A stretch of DNA of 64,000 nt. Source: Roseburia zhanii. GTDB lineage: Bacteria > Bacillota > Clostridia > Lachnospirales > Lachnospiraceae. Below are positions 18,795 to 27,535 of this stretch, piece by piece. The position numbers and the translations under genes are program-made. Under the pieces are notes generated by a model that saw only the letters and a list, made by a program, of their open reading frames with translations, made no database searches and had not been told where the DNA came from. The DNA lies in contig NZ_JACOPH010000006.1 in assembly GCF_014287635.1 (NCBI RefSeq), positions 124,001 through 188,000 on the forward strand, written 5' to 3'. Position 1 is the stretch's first letter, and every line of letters begins with the position of its first letter.

Positions 18795-18801
18795 GATAAA
18801 A

Positions 18802-18867
18802 ATCCCATTGTATGTAATGTAATGCAAACAGCCTCTAAAAGCTATTTACATCCTCATACAATGGGAT
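18802..18867 (-). terminator. Terminator after trpB2
   Basis: A 13-bp perfect stem (ATCCCATTGTATG with its complement) at 18802-18814 and 18855-18867 has a 40-base loop. On the minus strand it is followed by TTTTTATC. It separates trpB2 from the hydrogenase-maturation operon. Confidence 0.7.
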
Positions 18868-18899
18868 ATTTTACCTTACTTTCGTCCTATATTCTCTTA

Positions 18900-20276
18900 T
18901 TATTTTCCAACCTTCGGCAAAGAAGCAAATCCCGGCTCTAAGTCTGCATCGGTAGGAATATAATCTGACATCTCACCGTTGTTATACTTCTCATATGCAA
19001 CCATATCGAAATATCCGGTTCCTGTCAGTCCAAAGACGATCGTCTTTTCTTCTCCGGTTTCTTTGCATTTTAAAGCTTCGTCGATCGCTACACGGATCGC
19101 ATGAGAACTTTCCGGTGCAGGAAGGATTCCTTCGATACGTGCAAACTGCTCTGCTGCCTCAAATACGGATGTCTGCTCTACAGAACGTGCTTCCATCAGT
19201 CCGTCATCATATAACTGGGAAAGTGTAGAACTCATTCCATGATACCGGAGTCCTCCGGCATGATTTGGTGATGGCATAAATCCACTTCCTAAGGTATACA
19301 TCTTTGCTAATGGGCATACTTTTCCGGTATCGCAGAAATCATATGCATATTTTCCTCTGGTAAGGCTTGGGCAGGATGCCGGTTCTACTGCGATGATCTG
19401 ATAATCTTTTTCTCCACGCAGTTTTTCACCCATAAATGGAGAGATCAGTCCGCCTAAGTTTGAACCGCCGCCGGCACATCCGATGATGATATCCGGTGTA
19501 ATACCATATTTATCTAATGCTGCTTTTGTTTCTAATCCGATGATCGACTGATGCAGTAATACCTGATTCAATACACTGCCTAAAACGTAGCGGTATCCTT
19601 CTGATTTTCCGGCTACTTCTACTGCCTCAGAAATCGCACAGCCTAAACTTCCTGTTGTTCCCGGATGCTCTGCTAAGATCTTACGTCCAACTTCAGTTGT
19701 TTCGGAAGGAGAAGGTGTAACACTTGCTCCATATGTACGCATGACCTCTCTCCTGAAAGGTTTCTGCTCGTAAGATACCTTTACCATATATACCTGACAG
19801 TCAAGATCAAAGTAGGCACATGCCATGGAAAGTGCAGTTCCCCACTGTCCGGCTCCTGTTTCTGTGGTAACACCCTTTAATCCCTGCTGTTTTGCATAAT
19901 ATGCCTGAGCGATCGCTGAATTTAACTTATGGCTTCCGCTCGTATTATTTCCTTCAAATTTGTAATAAATCTTTGCAGGTGTCTGTAATTTTTCCTCTAA
20001 ACAATATGCACGGACAAGTGGTGCCGGACGGTACATCCTGTAAAATTTCAGAATTTCTTCCGGGATATCGATATAAGCAGTTGTATCATCTAATTCCTGC
20101 TTTGCTAACTCCCGGCAGAATACCTGTGACAATTCATCTAATGTCATCGGCTCTAATGTTCCCGGATTTAAAAGTGGTGCCGGCTTATTCTTCATGTCTG
20201 CACGCACGTTATACCACTGTTTTGGCATCTCATTTTCTTCTAAGTATATTTTGTAAGGTATCTTCTTGTCACTCAT
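18900..20276 (-). CDS. trpB: TrpB2-type tryptophan synthase beta chain
   Basis: A 458-aa PLP enzyme joining indole and serine to tryptophan. Length and motifs mark the TrpB2 branch, longer than TrpB1 (~400 aa): RPAPLVRAYCLEE, the PLP lysine in NNTSGSHKLNSAIAQ, the phosphate-binding GCAGGGSNLGG, and TLGSGFMPSPNHAGGLRYHG. TrpB2 proteins usually work without a TrpA partner, often salvaging free indole. No trpA or other trp gene is nearby, which fits that role. It stands alone between a small ORF region and the hyd operon, with its own terminator. The catalytic Glu lies in the TETGAGQWG segment. Confidence 0.92.
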   Translation of the reverse strand: MSDKKIPYKIYLEENEMPKQWYNVRADMKNKPAPLLNPGTLEPMTLDELSQVFCRELAKQELDDTTAYIDIPEEILKFYRMYRPAPLVRAYCLEEKLQTPAKIYYKFEGNNTSGSHKLNSAIAQAYYAKQQGLKGVTTETGAGQWGTALSMACAYFDLDCQVYMVKVSYEQKPFRREVMRTYGASVTPSPSETTEVGRKILAEHPGTTGSLGCAISEAVEVAGKSEGYRYVLGSVLNQVLLHQSIIGLETKAALDKYGITPDIIIGCAGGGSNLGGLISPFMGEKLRGEKDYQIIAVEPASCPSLTRGKYAYDFCDTGKVCPLAKMYTLGSGFMPSPNHAGGLRYHGMSSTLSQLYDDGLMEARSVEQTSVFEAAEQFARIEGILPAPESSHAIRVAIDEALKCKETGEEKTIVFGLTGTGYFDMVAYEKYNNGEMSDYIPTDADLEPGFASLPKVGK

Positions 20277-20400
20277 ATGCTTCTCCTATCCGTTTTTCTT
20301 TTAACGCTACCATTTTACACACTTCCTGTCAATGCCTAAACGGCTTTCTAAGTTTCCGCAAGACGAAAGCATTTATAATTGTATCTTCCATCCTTTAAAT

Positions 20401-20550
20401 TCAGTCTTTTATATTTTCTATATAAACTGATATATATATTTTTCCTTTATAAATAATATTGATCTTTGCTTCATCACCTTCACTCTTCTCTCTAAATACC
20501 CTTTTCCATTTTGATAATCTTTTTCTCTGATAAATATCAAGAAATTCCAT
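20401..20550 (-). CDS. Possible 49-aa basic small protein
   Basis: An ORF in the 313-base gap between trpB2 and the hemolysin-III gene. It starts MEFLDIYQRKRLSKWKRVFR, continues with KINIIYKGKIYISVYIENIKD, and is strongly basic in its first half. The sequence looks protein-like, but the ribosome site is poor (a run of A before the ATG) and no family is recognised. It could instead be the tail of a decayed gene. The rest of the gap holds a TTGACA (20332-20327, minus) with no convincing -10. Confidence 0.3.
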   Translation of the reverse strand: MEFLDIYQRKRLSKWKRVFREKSEGDEAKINIIYKGKIYISVYIENIKD

Positions 20551-20589
20551 ATTTTTTTTTCAAGATGTGAAACTCATTTTATCAACGAT

Positions 20590-21240
20590 CTATACAAGAT
20601 ACCAGTACATCACCACAAAATGGCAGAAACTTCCCGCCATCACAAAGAGATGAAAGATCTCATGGCTTCCAAAGTACTTGTGCACACAATTAAATGCCTG
20701 TAATCTGAGTGCATATACGACACCACCTACGGTATATAAGATTCCTCCGGCTAACAGCCATAAAAACGCCGGTGTCTTAAGATCTCTTAAAAGTGTCGGA
20801 AATACCAGCAGACAGATCCAGCCCATTGCAATATATATAATAGAAGAAAACCATTTCGGACAGGTTACCCAGAATGCTTTTAACACCATACCGACAACTG
20901 CGATCCCCCACACAAGTGCCAGCATGATCATCCCGACTTTTCCTTTTAATACCAAAAGACAGATCGGTGTATATGTTCCTGCGATTAGTACAAATATCAT
21001 CATATGATCAAGTTTACGAAAAGCCTTTAAAACGCCTGCTTTTACATCTAATGTGTGGTAAATAGTCGATGCTGCATACAATAAGATCATTGTCAGAATG
21101 AAAATAGCCATTGCTGTCAGTGCAGATGGTATTCCGCTGATCTCTGCCTTTACCAATAACGGAGCTGCTGCGATCAAAGATAACAGCATTCCTATATAAT
21201 GTGTGATTGCACTTCCCGGTTCCCGAATTGTAATTTGCAT
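20590..21240 (-). CDS. Hemolysin III family membrane protein (PAQR-like)
   Basis: A 216-aa protein with seven hydrophobic segments. It keeps the conserved polar residues of the hemolysin III/PAQR family: EPGSAITHYIG at the start, a Ser/His pair in ASTIYHTLD, KLDHMMIFVLIAGTYTPI, and the C-terminal SHEIFHLFVMAG with the likely metal-binding histidines. The bacterial members (TrhA/YqfA) affect membrane lipid homeostasis; true hemolytic activity is doubtful. It lies 79 bases after tatD on the same strand, possibly read through from metG-tatD. Confidence 0.9.
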   Translation of the reverse strand: MQITIREPGSAITHYIGMLLSLIAAAPLLVKAEISGIPSALTAMAIFILTMILLYAASTIYHTLDVKAGVLKAFRKLDHMMIFVLIAGTYTPICLLVLKGKVGMIMLALVWGIAVVGMVLKAFWVTCPKWFSSIIYIAMGWICLLVFPTLLRDLKTPAFLWLLAGGILYTVGGVVYALRLQAFNCVHKYFGSHEIFHLFVMAGSFCHFVVMYWYLV

Positions 21241-21319
21241 AGTATTGACCTCCTTTAAACTTCCAATGTAGTTTTAATTACTACGTATTATTTTAACCAA
21301 TACTAGCACTTGTTATTCT

Positions 21320-22090
21320 TTATGTCAAGAATAGTTTCCTTGCGTTTGCGAGTGTGGCATTTTCCACTTCCTCAGCAGTAATTCCTTTTAATTCGGCTAT
21401 TTTTTCTACAACATAAACTAAATTTCCGGAATCGTTCCTGCTGCCACGATGCGGTTCCGGTGCCATATATGGCGAATCGGTTTCTAATAAGATCCGCTCT
21501 AATGGGATCTGCATAACCGTTTCTTTTAATTTTTTTGCATTTTTAAAAGTCACTACTCCACCGACTCCGATGTAATATCCCATTTTGATAAATTCTTTTG
21601 CCATTTCAGGCGAATAGGAATAACAGTGAATGACACCGGGAATTTCTTCTGCATGCACTTCTTTCATCACACGCATCGTATCTTCTGCAGCATCTCTTGA
21701 ATGGATAATGACCGGAAGCTGGCTTTCCCTCGCTAATCCCATCTGCTGTGCAAACCAGTAACGCTGTGCCTTCTGCACTTCTTCTTCCTTATCCCAGTAA
21801 TAATCGAGTCCGATCTCTCCGACTGCAATGACCTTTGGATCTTTTGTCTGCTCTTTAAGCCATGCAAGGGTTTCTTCATTCAGCCCTGCAATGTCGCTTG
21901 GGTGTACACCTGCGGCTGCATACATATTTTCATATTTTTTTGCAAGTGCGATCGTTGTTTTTGTGCTCTCGATTGAAGCTCCTACATTGATGATGTTACA
22001 GATATTTTTCTGAAACAGCTTTTCTATCAGTATATCTCTGTCCTCATCAAAACGTTCATCATCATAATGTGCATGTGTTTCAAATATCAT
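21320..22090 (-). CDS. tatD: TatD family metal-dependent hydrolase
   Basis: A 256-aa TIM-barrel hydrolase. Metal ligands are visible: ETHAHYDD (HxH), AVGEIGLDYYW (Glu), VIIHSRDA (His), VIHCYSYS (His) and LLETDSPYMAPEPHRG (Asp). TatD proteins are Mg2+-dependent 3'-5' DNA/RNA exonucleases or D-aminoacyl-tRNA deacylase-like enzymes; YcfH/YabD types commonly follow metG, exactly as here (126 bases downstream). The start MIFETHAH at 22090 is preferred to the open frame up to 22126 because the extension is not family-like. Confidence 0.92.
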   Translation of the reverse strand: MIFETHAHYDDERFDEDRDILIEKLFQKNICNIINVGASIESTKTTIALAKKYENMYAAAGVHPSDIAGLNEETLAWLKEQTKDPKVIAVGEIGLDYYWDKEEEVQKAQRYWFAQQMGLARESQLPVIIHSRDAAEDTMRVMKEVHAEEIPGVIHCYSYSPEMAKEFIKMGYYIGVGGVVTFKNAKKLKETVMQIPLERILLETDSPYMAPEPHRGSRNDSGNLVYVVEKIAELKGITAEEVENATLANARKLFLT

Positions 22091-22158
22091 ACGTTTTCTG
22101 CCTCTTTCTATATTATGGTGTGTCAAACATAAATTTTACAACCCATTTGATACACGTA

Positions 22159-22193
22159 CAGCCGGCACATATCCACTGACACTGTGCCGGCTG
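22159..22193 (-). terminator. GC-rich hairpin between metG and tatD
   Basis: An 11-bp perfect stem (22159-22169 with 22183-22193) lies 24 bases after the metG stop. The minus-strand exit lacks a T-run, so it may be an attenuating or mRNA-processing hairpin rather than a full terminator. Confidence 0.45.
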
Positions 22194-22216
22194 CCATGTT
22201 CTTTTTCCCTGATCGA

Positions 22217-24178
22217 TCAGCAGATCTCTGCTCCTGCCGGCATATCTTTATCCGGCTGCATCAATGCTAATTCACCTTTTTCATTTTCTGCACAAAGCAG
22301 CATACCTTCGGAAAGGACGCCTGCTAATTTTGCAGGTTTTAAGTTGACAAGCACCATAACTTTTTTACCAACCATATCTTCCGGTGCATATTCTTTACGG
22401 ATACCAGATACGATCTGTTTTACCTGACTTCCGATCTTTACCTGTGAACAAAGCAGTTTCTTAGACTTTTCTACTGCTTTACACTCGATGATCTCACCTA
22501 CCTGAAACTGCATTTTCATAAAATCATCAAATGTGATCTCATCTTTTGCTTCAATGTCAATGACCGGTTCATCATCTTTTTTCTCCTCTGCATTTTCTAC
22601 AGGTGGATGAAGTTCCTCTACTTTTTTCATAACTTCTTCTAAATCTAATCTTGCAAATAAGATTTCCGGTTTGTCCGTTACCTTGCTGCCGCTTGCATAA
22701 TGGCCAAATGTATTCAATGTATCATAATCGATCATATCTGCATTTAACTGTGCTAATACTTTTTCAGCTGTTTCCGGCATAAAGCTGTGCAGCAATGTTG
22801 CACCGATGCTGATGCTTTCTACCAGATTATAAAGAACGGTTTCTAAACGCGGAAGGGTTGCTTCTTCTTTTGCAAGTACCCAAGGTGTCGTTTCATCAAT
22901 ATATTTGTTGCAGCGTTTGAACAGATTGAAAACCTCTGTGATCGCATCAGCTACACGAAGTTCTTCCATCTTTGCTTCTACCTTTGCAACAGTTCCTGTT
23001 ACGACGCTCTTTAAATCTTCATCAACGGCATCTGTCACACCACTGTTTGTTACAACGCCGCCAAAATATTTATTGCTCATGGAAATCGTACGATTGACAA
23101 GGTTTCCAAGTGTGTTCGCAAGATCTGAATTTAATCTTTCTACCATTAACTCCCATGTGATCACACCATCATTTTCAAATGGCATCTCATGGAGTACAAA
23201 GTAACGGACTGCATCTACACCAAAGAAATCTACTAATTCATCTGCATACAGTACATTTCCTTTAGATTTACTCATCTTGCCATTGCCCTGTAACAGCCAC
23301 GGATGTCCAAATACCTGTTTTGGTAATGGAAGATCTAATGCCATTAAGAAGATCGGCCAGTAGATCGTATGGAAACGAATGATATCTTTTCCGATCAGAT
23401 GCAGGTCAGCCGGCCAGTTTTTCTTAAACAGGTCGCTGGAATTGCCATCTGCATCATAACCGATCTTTGTGATATAGTTTGTCAATGCATCTAACCATAC
23501 ATATACGACATGCTTTGGATCAAAATCTACCGGAATTCCCCAGCTGAATGATGTTCTGGATACGCAAAGATCCTGCAGCCCCGGAAGAAGGAAGTTATTC
23601 ATCATTTCATTTTTTCTGGAAACCGGCTGGATAAATTCCGGATGCGTGTTGATATGCTCGATCAGACGGTCGGCATACTTGCTCATTTTAAAGAAATATG
23701 CTTCTTCTTTTGCAGGTTTTACTTCCCTTCCGCAGTCCGGGCATTTGCCATCTACTAACTGGGATTCTGTCCAGAAAGATTCACATGGGGTACAATACAA
23801 TCCTTCATAAGACCCTTTGTAAATATCACCTTTATCATATAATTTTTTAAAAATCTTCTGCACCTGTTTCTCATGGTCTTCGTCTGTTGTACGGACAAAA
23901 TTATCATAAGAGGTATTCATAAGATCCCAGATCCGCTTTACTTCTCCTGCAACCTTATCTACGTGCTGCTTTGGCGTAATGCCTGCTGCCTCTGCTTTTT
24001 CCTGAATCTTCTGACCATGCTCATCTGTTCCTGTCTGGAAATATACATCATATCCTTCCTGTCGTTTATAACGGGCGATCGCATCTGCCAAAATGATCTC
24101 ATATGTGTTACCGATGTGCGGTTTGCCTGATGTATAGGCAATTGCTGTTGTCATATAAAATTTTCCTTTATTACTCAT
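22217..24178 (-). CDS. metG: Methionyl-tRNA synthetase
   Basis: It charges tRNA-Met with methionine. The class I signatures are GKPHIGNTYE (HIGH type) and GKMSKSKGN (KMSKS). The zinc knuckle CTPC ... CPDC sits in the connective domain, and a C-terminal EMAP/Trbp111-type tRNA-binding domain (about 545-653, with FMKMQFQVGEIIECK and SGIRKEYAPEDM) completes the 653-aa MetG1-like form. Its start overlaps the end of the small zinc-ribbon gene by 8 bases, so the two are translationally coupled. Expression is probably under the T-box leader upstream. Confidence 0.96.
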   Translation of the reverse strand: MSNKGKFYMTTAIAYTSGKPHIGNTYEIILADAIARYKRQEGYDVYFQTGTDEHGQKIQEKAEAAGITPKQHVDKVAGEVKRIWDLMNTSYDNFVRTTDEDHEKQVQKIFKKLYDKGDIYKGSYEGLYCTPCESFWTESQLVDGKCPDCGREVKPAKEEAYFFKMSKYADRLIEHINTHPEFIQPVSRKNEMMNNFLLPGLQDLCVSRTSFSWGIPVDFDPKHVVYVWLDALTNYITKIGYDADGNSSDLFKKNWPADLHLIGKDIIRFHTIYWPIFLMALDLPLPKQVFGHPWLLQGNGKMSKSKGNVLYADELVDFFGVDAVRYFVLHEMPFENDGVITWELMVERLNSDLANTLGNLVNRTISMSNKYFGGVVTNSGVTDAVDEDLKSVVTGTVAKVEAKMEELRVADAITEVFNLFKRCNKYIDETTPWVLAKEEATLPRLETVLYNLVESISIGATLLHSFMPETAEKVLAQLNADMIDYDTLNTFGHYASGSKVTDKPEILFARLDLEEVMKKVEELHPPVENAEEKKDDEPVIDIEAKDEITFDDFMKMQFQVGEIIECKAVEKSKKLLCSQVKIGSQVKQIVSGIRKEYAPEDMVGKKVMVLVNLKPAKLAGVLSEGMLLCAENEKGELALMQPDKDMPAGAEIC

Positions 24179-24374
24179 GGTTTCCTCCTGTTAAAATAAT
24201 TATTTTTCCACATTTTTTACAACGATATGCTGTAATTCTGTAACCATTGATGGCACCTATCATTTTCGGTTCATCATTTAATGTCAGTTTTTCTCCTTCG
24301 CAGCTCCACCATAAACCACTGTTGCTGCACACCTTTCCGGTTTCCATTTCTTCTTTACAATAAGGACAATCCAT
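24171..24374 (-). CDS. Small zinc-ribbon protein (DUF6487-like)
   Basis: A 67-aa protein with two CxxC knuckles, MDCPYCKEEM near the start and YRCKKCGKIII near the end, the layout of the DUF6487 zinc-ribbon family. AGGAGG eight bases before the ATG at 24374 sets the start. It lies between the T-box leader and metG and overlaps metG, so it is made under the same methionine-tRNA control. No function is known; the tight coupling to metG is the main clue. Confidence 0.75.
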   Translation of the reverse strand: MDCPYCKEEMETGKVCSNSGLWWSCEGEKLTLNDEPKMIGAINGYRITAYRCKKCGKIIILTGGNHE

Positions 24375-24449
24375 TGCTGTTCCTCCTTTCTGTAAGCTGC
24401 ATAACATTCTTATCCGGATGGATTTTTATATAATAGAAATTTTCAACAG

Positions 24450-24793
24450 ATTTTTCTGTTATATAAAAAATCCCGCCTTCTTATACAAGAAGACGGGCTA
24501 TCATCCCATGTTACCACTTCTATTCGTCTTTACCTCACGATAAAAACCTCTGCACGTACTCATCTTATCATACGCTGCCGCTATAACAGGCGGACCTGTC
24601 TGAAATTATCTGTCCCACAACAATTCTCTGATCCCATTGTCTTTACAGTTCATTCCATCTGCTCTAAAGCCATCTTCCATGAAACTTCCATTATCTCCTC
24701 ACAGCCCTGACAAATATATTTTTTTAATTCTGCCAGTAGAGATTTCTCTGTCAACTTCCTTTTCATGTACTCTCTTTTTCTCTGCATTTTTCT
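24450..24793 (-). ncRNA. T-box riboswitch of the metG operon
   Basis: Minus-strand RNA with a T-box sequence in GAAGTGGTAACATGGG (24520-24505) directly before a terminator CCCGTCTTCTT/AAGAAGGCGGG followed by TTTTTT (24497-24472). Upstream an AGAGA element heads a hairpin (AATTGT ... ATAATT). GGAATGAAC near 24655-24647 offers ATG (24653-24651) as a methionine specifier followed by a purine. Stem I boundaries are estimated. T-box leaders pair with uncharged tRNA and so release metG expression when methionyl-tRNA is low. Confidence 0.75.
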
Positions 24794-24799
24794 TTTCTT

Positions 24800-24828
24800 A
24801 GACTAACACTTCGTGGATTTTCTGTCAA
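24800..24828 (-). promoter_or_regulatory. Promoter of the metG T-box operon
   Basis: TTGACA (24828-24823), a 17-base spacer, then TAGTCT (24805-24800) on the minus strand. Start is expected near 24793, at the beginning of the T-box RNA. Confidence 0.65.
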
Positions 24829-24838
24829 GGAGAAGGGA

Positions 24839-24875
24839 AAAAGAATAGCACCCAGTGGGTGCTAAGTGCTATTCT
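24839..24875 (-). terminator. Terminator overlapping the stop of the zinc-ribbon/coiled-coil gene
   Basis: On the minus strand AGAATAGCAC...GGTGCTATTCT is followed by TTTTT. The stem includes the TAG stop codon of the gene at 24869. Confidence 0.7.
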
Positions 24876-25330
24876 TCCGTATCCCCTTTCTCAACTGCCA
24901 TTTCTACACCTTCTGCTTCTGACTCATCTTTGCAAGGTACATTTCCCGACTCATCTTCATAAGGTGATTCTTCTACAACTACCGAAAGCTTTGCTCCACA
25001 GGCACTACAATATTCTGCTTTATCAGATGCCTCTGCACCACACTCTGGACATTTTCTTGCTTTCTTTAATTCAAGGATCTGAAGCTGCATCTTTTCGATT
25101 TCCTCTAATGCTTCTTCAATTCTCTCAAACTGCTCTTTTTCCGGAACATCTGCTCCTTTGTTCTTTTCATAATAGATCTTACCAAGTTCTGTATACTGTG
25201 ATTTGATAAAATCTTCTTTTGAGCGGATATCTAATTTCAATTTTGCAATACCCGATACATCTTTCGCTTTCTGTGTTACATCTTTGCCTGCATTTAATAA
25301 GGTATCTCCGAGTTTGTCAAAAAATTCCAT
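24869..25330 (-). CDS. Coiled-coil protein with C-terminal zinc ribbon
   Basis: A 153-aa cytoplasmic protein. Residues 1-35 are amphipathic helix (MEFFDKLGDTLLNAGKDVTQ), 35-95 form a heptad-rich coiled coil, then a double zinc knuckle C-PEC ... YCSACGAKL and an acidic tail. Proteins of this build are frequent single genes in Firmicutes, usually of unknown role. GGAGG in front of the ATG at 25330 supports this start over 25360. It may follow the phosphate operon, since the nearest upstream elements are the mntP relic and phoR, but a separate promoter is likely. Confidence 0.65.
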   Translation of the reverse strand: MEFFDKLGDTLLNAGKDVTQKAKDVSGIAKLKLDIRSKEDFIKSQYTELGKIYYEKNKGADVPEKEQFERIEEALEEIEKMQLQILELKKARKCPECGAEASDKAEYCSACGAKLSVVVEESPYEDESGNVPCKDESEAEGVEMAVEKGDTEE

Positions 25331-25374
25331 AGTTTTTTCCTCCTTCAATGAATCGTTCAATTATCATATTTTAA

Positions 25375-25526
25375 TTATAACACCAGAATCCCCAAATGTT
25401 CCAACAAAATCTTAACTCCGATCAGAATTAAGATCACACCTCCGGCTAATTCTGCTCTCTTTTCATATTTATTTCCAAAAATGTTTCCAACATACTGTAT
25501 ATCAATTCTCCTGTCAATAATTTTTT
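25375..25526 (-). pseudogene. Relic of the C-terminus of manganese exporter MntP
   Basis: Minus-strand codons directly after the phoR stop read [20 protein letters not shown], then [15 protein letters not shown], then a stop at 25375. This is the closing transmembrane segment of MntP/YebN-type Mn2+ exporters (normally ~190 aa). Only ~45 residues remain and no start codon with a ribosome site exists, so it is a deletion remnant fused to the phoR end. Confidence 0.6.
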
Positions 25527-26837
25527 TCAATTACCTGTCGGCTGAAATTTTACCGTGATCTTTGTTCCCTTTCCTTCTTCGCTTTCTAAGCTGATCGAAG
25601 CATCATGCTGTGCGACAACATGCTTTACGATCGCAAGTCCAAGTCCCGTACCACCGGTTGATTTTGAACGGCTCTTATCAACTCGGTAGAAACGTTCAAA
25701 GACACGTTCCTGATGTTCTTTCGGGATTCCGATTCCGGTATCTGTCACTCTAAGATATGGGTGATCCCCGTCCATTCCGGTTTCTACATATACCTTACCG
25801 CCTTTGACATTATAACGGATCGCATTGCTGATCAGATTATAGAGAAGTTCATCGATCAGATTCTTGCCACCGTTTATCATAACATGTTCGCCTGATAGGA
25901 TCAGATCAACATCCTGTTTCTGTGCCGGCATATCCATCATATGGATCGTATTTTCTGCTAATGTATACAGGTCAAATTTTTCAAATGGGATCTTCAGTTC
26001 TTCATCATCTAATTCTGAAAGTTTGATGATATCATTGATCAGCATAAGCAGACGGCTCGAATTTTTATGGATCTGCGCTGCAAAACGTCCGATATCCTCT
26101 TTTGCCGCCATTCCATTTTCAATCAGTTCTGCATAACCTGAAATTGCTGTCAGCGGTGTCTTTAACTCATGCGATACATTCGCCGTAAATTCCTGACGCA
26201 TCTTCGCATGATTTAAGATATTCGTATGCTGTTCTTTGATCGTCGTTACAAATGGCCGGATCTCCTCATACACGTTAGACGCATCTAAAAGTACAAGATT
26301 GTCTGCCATTCGCTCGATAGGTTCTACCATTCTTCTCGTCAAAAGATGTGCTACCGTTGCACACAAAACAAATGTAACGATTGACATTGCTAAAATGATC
26401 ATTACTGCATTGACCATAACCCGGTAAATGCTGCTGCTCTGTTTTGCGATCCGTAGTACACTTCCATCTTCCTTTAATGCTGCATAATAAAAAGTATGTA
26501 CAGATAATGTTGATGACCAGCGGATTTTTTTCGTTTCTCCATATTTTTGGGCAGCGATAACTTCCGGCCTGTCCTTATGATTTTCCATAACAGACGCATC
26601 TGCTTCGTTGTCATAGATGACTGTTCCATCTTTATCGATCCATGTGATACGGATCTCATCTTTATCGATATTAAGCTCCGTAGGGTCAATCTGACTGACA
26701 ATATGTTCATATGCTTTCAGATCCGAAAAAACCTGTTCCTGCAAGACCATATAAAACAGCACTGTCGAAATAACGGCTGTAATGATGATCGCAGCCGCAG
26801 ATATGATCATAAAACGGATATTCATCTTTTTTTTCAT
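25527..26837 (-). CDS. phoR: Phosphate-responsive sensor histidine kinase PhoR
   Basis: A 436-aa kinase with TM1 (~8-28), a short extracytoplasmic domain, TM2 (~140-165), a HAMP-like linker, HisKA with [20 protein letters not shown], and HATPase_c with [20 protein letters not shown] and [16 protein letters not shown]. It follows the regulator by 14 bases at the 3' end of the pst-phoU-npt block, so PhoR is the natural call; no PAS domain is obvious. It would sense Pst transport state through PhoU. Confidence 0.88.
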   Translation of the reverse strand: MKKKMNIRFMIISAAAIIITAVISTVLFYMVLQEQVFSDLKAYEHIVSQIDPTELNIDKDEIRITWIDKDGTVIYDNEADASVMENHKDRPEVIAAQKYGETKKIRWSSTLSVHTFYYAALKEDGSVLRIAKQSSSIYRVMVNAVMIILAMSIVTFVLCATVAHLLTRRMVEPIERMADNLVLLDASNVYEEIRPFVTTIKEQHTNILNHAKMRQEFTANVSHELKTPLTAISGYAELIENGMAAKEDIGRFAAQIHKNSSRLLMLINDIIKLSELDDEELKIPFEKFDLYTLAENTIHMMDMPAQKQDVDLILSGEHVMINGGKNLIDELLYNLISNAIRYNVKGGKVYVETGMDGDHPYLRVTDTGIGIPKEHQERVFERFYRVDKSRSKSTGGTGLGLAIVKHVVAQHDASISLESEEGKGTKITVKFQPTGN

Positions 26838-26851
26838 GGGTATACCTCTTG

Positions 26852-27523
26852 TTAATCTATCATATATCCTACGTTTCTTACGGTTTTGATCAACGCTCCG
26901 GCTTCCCCTAATTTATGGCGCAGAGTCTTAATATGCATGTCCACCGTACGGCTCTCTCCCTCATATTCAAATCCCCACACCTGATCCATGATCTTATCTC
27001 GCGATAATACGATGCCTTCATTTAACATCATATACCGAAGCAGTTCAAATTCTTTAAATGTCAGTTCACAGACATTCTCATTGACTTTGACTGCGTGCTT
27101 CTTATTATCTAAACTGATACAGCCACAGCGTATCACATCTGCTTCTGCCACACGTTCCGTTCTTCTTAATAACGCTTTCACGCGTGAGATCAGTTCCATG
27201 ACACCAAATGGCTTCGTCAGGTAATCATCGGCACCCATATCTAACCCTTTTACTTTATCTAACTCTGTAGATTTCGCTGTTACCATAATGACTGGTATAT
27301 TTTTTGTTTCTTTTTTCTTCCGTAAATCTGTTAAAATCTCTAAGCCGTCTTCATCCGGCAGCATGATATCTAATAAGATCAGTGAAGGGATCTTTTTTTC
27401 TACTGCTGCAGACAGATCACTTCCCCGTTCAAACTCTACAACATCAAAACCGCCATTTTTTAATGCATAACGTTCGATCTCACGAATGTTTACATCGTCT
27501 TCTACAATATAAATTGTTGCCAT
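26852..27523 (-). CDS. phoP: Phosphate response regulator PhoP/PhoB
   Basis: A 223-aa OmpR-type regulator: receiver with LILLDIMLPDEDGLEILTDL (phospho-Asp), DYLTKPFGVMELISRV, and winged helix with ELTFKEFELLRYMMLNEGIV and SRTVDMHIKTLRHKLGE. It lies 12 bases after the Na/Pi transporter gene and 14 before phoR. The likely binding sites are the TTTACA direct repeats upstream of pstS and of the Na/Pi gene, which match the TT(A/T/C)ACA repeats of Gram-positive PhoP. Confidence 0.9.
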   Translation of the reverse strand: MATIYIVEDDVNIREIERYALKNGGFDVVEFERGSDLSAAVEKKIPSLILLDIMLPDEDGLEILTDLRKKKETKNIPVIMVTAKSTELDKVKGLDMGADDYLTKPFGVMELISRVKALLRRTERVAEADVIRCGCISLDNKKHAVKVNENVCELTFKEFELLRYMMLNEGIVLSRDKIMDQVWGFEYEGESRTVDMHIKTLRHKLGEAGALIKTVRNVGYMID

Positions 27524-27535
27524 TTTTCCTCCAGA

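Noticed and set aside
20327-20332. TTGACA upstream of trpB2
   Set aside because: No acceptable -10 hexamer at 16-18 bases; not listed as a promoter.
24650-24766. 38-codon minus-strand ORF in front of metG
   Set aside because: It lies inside the T-box stem I region and lacks a good ribosome site; purine-rich RNA structure explains the open frame. Kept only as an observation.
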